Origin: Propionibacteriaceae bacterium
GTDB taxonomy: Bacteria; Actinomycetota; Actinomycetes; Propionibacteriales; Propionibacteriaceae
Direction of reading: 5' to 3'
Length of the DNA: 5,831 bases
NCBI GenBank assembly: GCA_027353565.1
Contig: DAIEHO010000011.1
Coordinates: forward strand, 1 to 5,831
Made by a program: the position numbers and the translations under genes. The notes under the pieces were generated by a model. It saw only the letters and a program-made list of their open reading frames with translations. It was not told the origin of the DNA and ran no database searches. Positions within the stretch are counted from its first letter, which is position 1. Each line of letters begins with the position of its first letter. Positions 1-4,359 of this stretch are shown piece by piece.

Positions 1-650
1 TCGTCGAGGCGCTCGCGCGGAGCCTGCGGCTCTATGACACGGAGCGCGAGCTCCTGTTCCGTCTCGCGGGTCTGTCCCCGCCCGGCCCCGGAGTCGTTCC
101 TACCCGGATCACACCCGGCGTGCAGCGACTCCTCGACCGCCTCGCGGGCGTCCCCCTTGTGGTCTACGACGCCGCGTGGAACCTCATCGTCGCGAACGCG
201 CCTTACGACGCGCTCATGGGAGAAACGTCCGTCCTGAAAGGAAACGACCGCAACGGCGTCTGGCGCAACCTCATGGGCAGTGGTTCCCGTGCCCTGCAAA
301 CCGCCGAGGAACACACCGACCAGGTCGCGCGTTTGGTAGCCGACCTGCGCATGACCGCAGCACGCTACCCGCAGGACACCAGCCTCCGACGGCTCATCAG
401 CGACCTTCGTGTCGCAAGCACCCAGTTCGCCGAACTCTGGGAGGTGTCCCCCGGCCCCGTCCCACCTGACCCGTCACGACATAAGGTCATCGCGCATCCG
501 ACGGTTGGGCCGATCGCCCTCGAATGCGACACCCTGGTCGTGGCCGGCGACGACCTGCGGATCATGATCTACACAGCCGAACCGGGCACTGACGACGCCC
601 AGCGACTCGAACTCGCCATCGTGCTTGGCACCCAGTCCCTGATTGCCTGA
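1..650 (+). CDS. MmyB-like XRE family transcriptional regulator, C-terminal part (5' end off window)
   Basis: The frame is open from base 3 to the TGA at 648-650, about 215 residues, so the N-terminal helix-turn-helix is outside the window. The first visible residues (VEALARSLRLYDTERELLFRL) match the end of the HTH domain and the linker usual in this family. The rest matches the MmyB-like ligand-binding domain, which has a PAS-like fold. Signs are a VVYDAAWNLIVANAPYDALM segment, an LVADLRMTAARYPQD helix, FAELW, then KVIAHPTVGPIALE and an acidic IYTAEPGTDD end. A GTG at 120 could be mistaken for the start, but the family-like sequence continues upstream of it. Such proteins are one-component DNA-binding regulators and often control a nearby divergent oxidoreductase gene. 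That gene, if present, would be off the left edge, so the target is unknown. The family call is firm; ligand and regulon are not. Confidence 0.9.
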   Translation, partial: VEALARSLRLYDTERELLFRLAGLSPPGPGVVPTRITPGVQRLLDRLAGVPLVVYDAAWNLIVANAPYDALMGETSVLKGNDRNGVWRNLMGSGSRALQTAEEHTDQVARLVADLRMTAARYPQDTSLRRLISDLRVASTQFAELWEVSPGPVPPDPSRHKVIAHPTVGPIALECDTLVVAGDDLRIMIYTAEPGTDDAQRLELAIVLGTQSLIA

Positions 651-905
651 CAAGGCGGGAGCCCCGTGGCGGCCGGCACGAGGCAGTAGCCCTGTACGTG
701 CTGTGCGGTCGACGCCAAGCAGTAGCCGCATACTCGGACCCGGCGGGCGCCACCGTCGGGCAACGGGATGAGGTCGGCGCGCAGCCGGATGACGCCCCTG
801 CTGGACTGGTCGACGCTGTCGACCTCGAACCATGCGGGGGGCGTTTCGGTGGCCCGTGCAGAATCGGTGACAGTGACGGCTTGCCCTGGGAAGTCGTCTG
901 CAACC
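569..905 (-). other. Coding-like open frame without a usable start (possible decayed or unannotated gene)
   Basis: On the - strand one frame stays open across the gap between the regulator and the VOC fusion gene. It ends at a stop at 569-571, inside the regulator's 3' end. The translation looks protein-like: a TPPAWFEVDSVDQSS stretch, then VIRLRADLIPLPDGGARRV and two GYCL copies 12 residues apart. By hand count about 80% of third bases are G or C over bases 657-905, against about 70% for the competing + strand frame. The only standard start is a TTG at 763, in the middle of the protein-like part, and it would give just 64 residues. I do not recognise a family. It could be a gene that lost its 5' end, a gene with a frameshift near 900, or chance openness in GC-rich DNA. 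Apart from this frame, bases 651-920 show no RNA gene or clear promoter. Confidence 0.27.
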
Positions 906-920
906 CCCGCCGATCGGACA

Positions 921-925
921 GAAGG
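921..925 (+). promoter_or_regulatory. Ribosome binding site of the PCD-VOC fusion gene
   Basis: GAAGG at 921-925 lies 8 bases before the GTG at 934. This is good Shine-Dalgarno spacing and selects 934 over the out-of-frame GTG at 930. Confidence 0.6.
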
Positions 926-933
926 TGACGTGA

Positions 934-1632
934 GTGAGCGACAAGTCCGAGACCCCGCCCGACCCGAAGCGGACGCTGACCGAGCTGGAGTTGGTCAGCG
1001 AACAGCTGTCCGACTGGCGGATGCTGATCGACCGGCTGCACGCCAGCTTTGACACCGACGACTTCGTCACCGCGGTCAAGCTCGTCGATGCCATCACGCT
1101 GGCCGCCGAGGAGATGGGCCACCATCCCGACCTCGACCTGGCCTACGGGCGGCTCGACGTCAGGCTGAGCAGTCACGACGTCGGTGGGGTGACCTTGCGC
1201 GACGTGGCGCTGGCCCGGACCATCAGTGAGCTGGCCCTGGCCGCCGGGGCCACGCCGCACCCGGAGCGCACCAGCGTGCTCGAGCTCGGCCTCGATTCGG
1301 CCGACGCGGAACAAGTCAGGCCGTTCTGGGCGGCCCTGCTCGGCTACGACACGGTCGTGGCCTGGGGGGAGATCCAGATCCGCGACGCCACCGGGCGTCG
1401 GCCGACGATCTGGTTCCAGCCCACCGAAGCCCACGACGTTCCGCGGCAACGCTGGCACCTCGACCTGCGCATCCCGCCCGAAGTGGTCCAGGACCGCATC
1501 GCCGCCGCGATCCAGGCCGGCGGCGAACTCATCGACGCCACCGCCGCGCCCGCATTCTGGGTGCTCGCCGACCCGCAGGGCAACCGCGCGCGCCTGACAA
1601 CCTGGCAAGGCCACGAGTCGCACGGGGCCTGA
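934..1632 (+). CDS. Pterin-4a-carbinolamine dehydratase-like domain fused to a glyoxalase/VOC domain
   Basis: The protein has 232 residues from a GTG start with a good ribosome binding site. Residues about 12-105 resemble 4a-hydroxytetrahydrobiopterin dehydratase (PCD/DCoH). They carry the family signature with exact spacing: Glu60, His63-His64-Pro65, Tyr71, His81 and Asp90. The histidines are the known catalytic residues, so this domain may be active. Residues about 114-225 resemble a glyoxalase-like VOC half-module: VLELGLDSADAEQVRPFWAA, then RWHLDLRIP (His175), then LADPQGNRARL. PCD normally dehydrates the 4a-hydroxypterin formed by aromatic amino acid hydroxylases, but no hydroxylase gene is nearby. 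The substrate of the VOC domain is unknown. Such fusions are usually annotated only as VOC family proteins in actinobacteria. No signal peptide is visible, so it should be cytosolic. It stands alone as a + strand gene, convergent with the SDR gene. Domain calls are firm; the cellular role is open. Confidence 0.9.
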   Translation: MSDKSETPPDPKRTLTELELVSEQLSDWRMLIDRLHASFDTDDFVTAVKLVDAITLAAEEMGHHPDLDLAYGRLDVRLSSHDVGGVTLRDVALARTISELALAAGATPHPERTSVLELGLDSADAEQVRPFWAALLGYDTVVAWGEIQIRDATGRRPTIWFQPTEAHDVPRQRWHLDLRIPPEVVQDRIAAAIQAGGELIDATAAPAFWVLADPQGNRARLTTWQGHESHGA

Positions 1633-1722
1633 GGAGCCCGTCTCGACAGACCAGCCTGCCGTGGTGGCTGTGCGGACGTTCACTGCGGGACTGGCGTACC
1701 GCATTTCTTGGCCCACGTCGAA

Positions 1723-1763
1723 GATCCGGAGTTGGCGCCGTTCGGGTGGAGCTCCGGTTGATC
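1723..1763. terminator. Imperfect inverted repeat between convergent genes, possible weak bidirectional terminator
   Basis: CCGGAG at 1726-1731 is complementary to CTCCGG at 1752-1757, with a 20-base loop. GATC-type flanks (1723-1726 and 1760-1763) extend the pairing imperfectly. It lies in the 157 bp between the 3' ends of the VOC fusion gene and the SDR gene, where a shared terminator is expected. There is no T run on either side and the loop is long, so the call is weak. Nothing else is evident in this gap. Confidence 0.2.
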
Positions 1764-1789
1764 CTCGCGCGTCTGACCGGCGGGGCCAT

Positions 1790-2632
1790 TCAGTGGTGCG
1801 CGTCAAGGACTGTGACATTCATGGGCATCCGGTTGCGGCGGCGAAGGCGTCCGGTCAGCACACTGCGTAGACCCCGTCCCACCAAGGTCGCTTTGGTGAG
1901 GTCGCGGAACTCGGTGGCATCGGAGGTGACGAGGCGCAGCAGGGGTTGTGCGGCGACTTCCGGGGTCTGACCCCACAGGCCGACGACCACCTGCAGCCCG
2001 CCGAGGCGCTGCTCGTACCCCGCCTGTGACGTGACGCTCCCCAACATGTCGGTGATCACCAGGCCAGGGTTCATGCCGTGCACCCGGACGCCGCTGCCCT
2101 TGGTCTCGGCACGCAGCGTTTCGGTGAACTGCCGGACCCAGCGCTTGCTCGATGCGTAGGCGTTCTGCAGCGCCACCGGCCCCTGGTCACCCTGGCCGTA
2201 GACGTTCACGAGGTCACCGTGGCCCTGGCCGAGGAACACCGGCAGCGCGACCCGCGACCCGTGGAACGTGCCGAGGATGTTCGTGCGCACGACCCTCGTG
2301 AAATCCTCGACCGGCGTGGACGCCGTGGGTCCGTAGACGCCGGAGGCGCCGGCGTTGTTGACCCAGATGTCGAGGGTGCCGTGCGCGAGTGCCTCATCAC
2401 GCAGCGCTTCGACATCCGCGAGCTCGGCCATGTCGCAGCGGCGTCCGGACGCCTCCATGCCCTCGGTGCGCAACCGATCGACGGCGGCCGCGAGATCGAC
2501 GTCCGACCTGGACGCCAGCACCACCGACGCGCCGTGACCACCCAGCACACGGGCCATCGCGAAGCCAAGCCCGCGCGATGAACCGGTGACGACCGCCACG
2601 CGCCCTGCAAGCATGTCCCGCGGTGCATCCAT
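1790..2632 (-). CDS. SDR family NAD(P)-dependent oxidoreductase with an atypical active site
   Basis: The protein has 280 residues and a Rossmann-fold short-chain dehydrogenase pattern. The cofactor motif TGSSRGLG is at residues 16-23, NNAG at 92-95, the structural Asn118 in TNILGTF, and the catalytic Tyr159-x3-Lys163 in YASSK. PGLVITDM follows at 189-196. An acidic Asp67 sits in the usual CDM position after strand 3. Arg42 after the second strand hints at NADP(H), by family analogy only. The usual catalytic Ser, 13 residues before the Tyr, is Gly146 (NVYGQGD replaces the usual NxSS). The protein may therefore be a variant reductase or a non-classical SDR; the substrate is unknown. The C-terminus is longer than in minimal 250-residue SDRs and ends in a basic RLRRRNR stretch. 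The ATG at 2632 is chosen because MLAGRVAVVTG follows at normal distance. The only purine-rich site upstream (GAGGG) is 12 bases away, so initiation may be leaderless. The gene runs convergent to the VOC fusion gene. Confidence 0.92.
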   Translation of the reverse strand: MDAPRDMLAGRVAVVTGSSRGLGFAMARVLGGHGASVVLASRSDVDLAAAVDRLRTEGMEASGRRCDMAELADVEALRDEALAHGTLDIWVNNAGASGVYGPTASTPVEDFTRVVRTNILGTFHGSRVALPVFLGQGHGDLVNVYGQGDQGPVALQNAYASSKRWVRQFTETLRAETKGSGVRVHGMNPGLVITDMLGSVTSQAGYEQRLGGLQVVVGLWGQTPEVAAQPLLRLVTSDATEFRDLTKATLVGRGLRSVLTGRLRRRNRMPMNVTVLDAHH

Positions 2633-2638
2633 GAGTCA

Positions 2639-2667
2639 CTTGTACCCTCGCTGGGACCGACCAGCAA
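2639..2667 (-). promoter_or_regulatory. Candidate promoter of the SDR gene, possibly giving a leaderless transcript
   Basis: On the - strand TTGCTG (2667-2662) and TACAAG (2644-2639) are 17 bases apart and resemble -35 and -10 boxes (3 of 6 and 4 of 6 matches to the sigma70-type consensus). The -10 box ends 6 bases before the ATG at 2632, so transcription would begin at or next to the start codon. That fits the lack of a well-spaced ribosome binding site. Leaderless transcripts are common in actinobacteria. The matches are modest and the call is tentative. Confidence 0.25.
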
Positions 2668-2805
2668 GCCCCGGCCGGCCTGCGGCATCGGCCGGACCCG
2701 CCCAAGCCCGAGGGGACGTCCTGAGTCGCCGCGGACCGCGGTGCGCAAACGGAGCGTCCTGGTGACCATGGGAGCCGATGAGCTCTGTGCCGGACCTCTT
2801 CTGGG

Positions 2806-3114
2806 CTACTTCGGGGAGCGACGACGCGCGGAGCGAGCGCCACCGGCTCCTCCACCTCCGAGCACCATCGACGCCCCTATGAGAAAGCCGAAGTTGTACC
2901 AGGCTCCGTCATTGTGGACCTCGTAGATGCTCACCCCGTGATTGAACAGCGACACGACGAACGTGATCGGGCAGATGAGTCCTTGCCAGAGTCCCAACCA
3001 GAACCCTGCGGACTCAGGGCCATTCGTGGCCGCCACGTTGGGACCCGGGACGCACGCTGTGAGCACGACCGACGCCAGTACCAGGAGTACGAATGAAGCA
3101 CCACGTGCTTTCAT
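2806..3114 (-). CDS. Small predicted lipoprotein / membrane protein, conserved hypothetical
   Basis: The protein has 102 residues. MKARG is followed by a hydrophobic stretch and a lipobox, Leu18-Thr19-Ala20-Cys21, typical of a lipoprotein signal peptide. A short Pro/Asn-rich linker leads to a compact region of FWLGLWQGLICPITFVVSLF (about 38-57), a polar VSIYEVHNDGAWYNFGF segment and LIGASMVLGGGG (about 78-89). It ends in a basic RSARRRSPK tail. From memory, small proteins with the FWxGxWxG, YEVHN and WYNFGF pattern occur in diverse bacteria and are annotated only as hypothetical; I know no function. The ATG at 3114 places the basic n-region directly before the hydrophobic core. An in-frame ATG at 3126 (adding MLDC) is an alternative, and neither has a strong ribosome binding site. 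A Cys-anchored N-terminus plus two membrane spans would put the basic tail outside, against the positive-inside rule, so the second segment may not span the membrane. The 173 bp down to the SDR start holds only the candidate SDR promoter. Confidence 0.75.
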   Translation of the reverse strand: MKARGASFVLLVLASVVLTACVPGPNVAATNGPESAGFWLGLWQGLICPITFVVSLFNHGVSIYEVHNDGAWYNFGFLIGASMVLGGGGAGGARSARRRSPK

Positions 3115-3163
3115 GCAGTCCAGCATGGCACTCGCAGGGGTCGCCCGAGCCAACCACAAAGGA

Positions 3164-3430
3164 TCACCAAGGTCTCGGTGGCCCGATGCCAACGATGTGT
3201 TCGTGGAGCACACGGTCTTCCGCACATGTCGCAGGAGCGAACTGGCAGCCGCCGTCAGGAGAGTCGTAGCTGCTGGCGGCCACGTCGTCGACGAGGACGA
3301 ATGATGGGCGCGGGAGGCCGGACTCGGCTTGCGCCGCGACAACTTCCGGGATCTGGCGGAAGGCCGCAGCATCTTCAGCGGGAGTTCCAGAGGTTGAAGA
3401 GGACGATTCCGGTGCCGGTACGCGCGGCAC
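3164..3430 (-). CDS. Doubtful small ORF, hypothetical protein
   Basis: An 88-residue ORF starts at GTG 3430 and ends with TGA at 3164, 37 bp before the longest start of the lipoprotein gene on the same strand. Its middle looks protein-like (AAFRQIPEVVAAQAESGLPR, then SFVLVDDVAASSYDSPDGG). By hand count, third-position G/C is about two thirds overall and above 80% in that middle part. The N-terminus is Pro/Ser/Thr-rich and low in complexity. The same frame is open upstream to a stop at 3590-3592 but has no ATG, GTG or TTG there. The ribosome binding site is weak (GGAG 11 bases before the GTG). No family is recognised and no signal peptide or membrane span is visible. It could be a real small gene, the 3' remnant of a longer one, or noise. 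If it is not real, bases 3127-3620 form a nearly 500 bp stretch in which I see no other feature. Confidence 0.3.
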   Translation of the reverse strand: MPRVPAPESSSSTSGTPAEDAAAFRQIPEVVAAQAESGLPRPSFVLVDDVAASSYDSPDGGCQFAPATCAEDRVLHEHIVGIGPPRPW

Positions 3431-3620
3431 CGGCAGACGGGCTCCGAAAGCCGGTGGACGCGCTGAGAACAGCCGCTGCGAGGTGTCTGAACGGCCGACC
3501 CCAGCAGCCCGGCCCCGGTCTGCTCCCGTACCAGGACCGAACGCGGTCGATATTGCACCCAGTGCACGAGTAGCATCCGGCGAGAGACCTCAGCAGAGAT
3601 TTGCCCTAGTCAAGTGCGGG

Positions 3621-3694
3621 TGGGCGCAGGGGGACTCGAACCCTCGACCCCTTCCTTGTAAGGGAAGTGCTCTAACCAACTGAGCTATGCGCCC
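3621..3694 (-). tRNA. tRNA-Val (anticodon UAC)
   Basis: Read on the - strand, the 74 bases fold as a complete cloverleaf. The acceptor stem pairs GGGCGCA (from 3694) with TGCGCCC, followed by discriminator A at 3621. The D arm begins TAGCTCAGTTGG. The anticodon arm has stem CTTCC/GGAAG with the 7-base loop CTTACAA, giving anticodon TAC (complement of 3658-3660), which reads the valine codon GUA. The T arm contains GGTTCGAGTCC. The mature CCA end is not encoded (ACCC follows), so CCA must be added by nucleotidyltransferase, as for many actinobacterial tRNAs. It lies downstream of the aceE-DUF3052 pair on the same strand, 247 bp away, probably with its own promoter. tRNA genes are frequent integration sites, but no repeat of its 3' end is seen in this window. 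Confidence 0.96.
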
Positions 3695-3699
3695 GTACC

Positions 3700-3713
3700 G
3701 CGCCTCTCGGCGC
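3700..3713 (-). repeat. Short perfect hairpin just upstream of tRNA-Val
   Basis: GCGCC and GGCGC form a perfect 5-bp stem around a 4-base loop (GAGA on the - strand), ending 5 bases before the tRNA 5' end. A -10-like CAGAAT lies further upstream on the - strand (3726-3721). If that is the tRNA promoter, the hairpin would be in the precursor 5' leader. No convincing -35 box is seen. It could also be a chance GC-rich palindrome. The rest of 3714-3941 shows no gene or strong terminator. Confidence 0.3.
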
Positions 3714-3941
3714 TCGGACAATTCTGCCAGACCCTCGGGACCGGTGTGACCAACCGCCTGACGTCGAGGTGAGCGCTGTGGGGGTCATAGAGGGCCGCCG
3801 ACGATGGCGACGCTCCCCCGCGCGCACTCTCAGAAGTACGGGACGTTGGAGCCCAAGACCTGACGACACACGGAACACGCAGGAGCCTTCAGCGGTGACC
3901 TGATGACCCGTGAAGCACGGCATCAGCCCGTCGGGACCGCG

Positions 3942-4352
3942 TCAGCGCCGTACGCCCTTGGGCCGGACGAGCTTGTGGCAGGACCAGGCCTTGGACACGG
4001 ACACCGAGCTGGTCAGCGCCAGGCCCGCAGTGACGGCACCCTCCTGGAGGTCTGCCTGTGCCACATGCCCGGGCTTGCCGACCCGTGGGGTCAACAGCCA
4101 GAGCACGCCGCTGCTCGACAGGTCGCGCAGCCCGTCGAAAAGCCCGTCGACCACATCCCCGTCCTCGGAGCGCCACCACAGCAGGACGACGTCGACGGCA
4201 TCGTCGGTCTCTTCGACCAGATCACCGTCGACCGCGTCCATGACTTCGCTGCGGAAGTCCTCGTCGACGTCGGCATCCCACCCCAGCTCCTGGACCACAA
4301 GTCCAGGAGCCAGGTTGAGGATCCCCTTCACCGAAGTGTTTTCCGTAACCAT
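3942..4352 (-). CDS. DUF3052 family protein
   Basis: The 136-residue protein matches the actinobacterial DUF3052 family along its length and is close to the usual size of about 140. Visible family features are GLVVQELGWDADVDEDFR near the start, an acidic VMDAVDGDLVEETDDAVDVV stretch (about 37-56), LLWWRSEDGD (57-66), LWLLTPRVGKPGHV (84-97), then a QEGAVTAGLALTSSVSVS segment and KLVRPKG at the end. It is soluble and acidic with no signal peptide. The start ATG at 4352 is 7 bases after the aceE stop (bases 4353-4359 separate them), and the protein begins MVTENTSVKG. The frame stays open upstream into aceE but that part is not family-like. No strong ribosome binding site is visible, so translation may depend on ribosomes finishing aceE. 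By established knowledge the family often neighbours aceE in actinobacteria. Its biochemical role is not settled. Confidence 0.92.
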   Translation of the reverse strand: MVTENTSVKGILNLAPGLVVQELGWDADVDEDFRSEVMDAVDGDLVEETDDAVDVVLLWWRSEDGDVVDGLFDGLRDLSSSGVLWLLTPRVGKPGHVAQADLQEGAVTAGLALTSSVSVSKAWSCHKLVRPKGVRR

Positions 4353-4359
4353 GGCTGTT

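Noticed and set aside
604..612. GACTCGAAC matching part of the tRNA-Val T arm (3633-3641), considered as an attachment-site copy
   Set aside because: Only 9 bases are shared, the copy lies inside the regulator coding sequence, and flanking bases do not match. No integrase is present.
562..1818. A 418-codon open frame on the - strand across the PCD-VOC gene
   Set aside because: Its sequence is Arg/Gly/Pro-rich without family features and it is antisense to a clearly coding gene with a good ribosome binding site. Long shadows are usual in DNA of this GC content.
2761..2805. Short GAGC/GCTC inverted repeat after the lipoprotein stop as a terminator
   Set aside because: The stem is only 4 bp with a 6-base loop and no T run, so it is indistinguishable from chance.
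2806..3576. Extending the lipoprotein gene upstream to a 256-residue protein starting at 3576
   Set aside because: The added 150 or so residues are low-complexity Ser/Arg/Pro-rich, and a lipoprotein signal peptide begins at 3114, which must be at the N-terminus.
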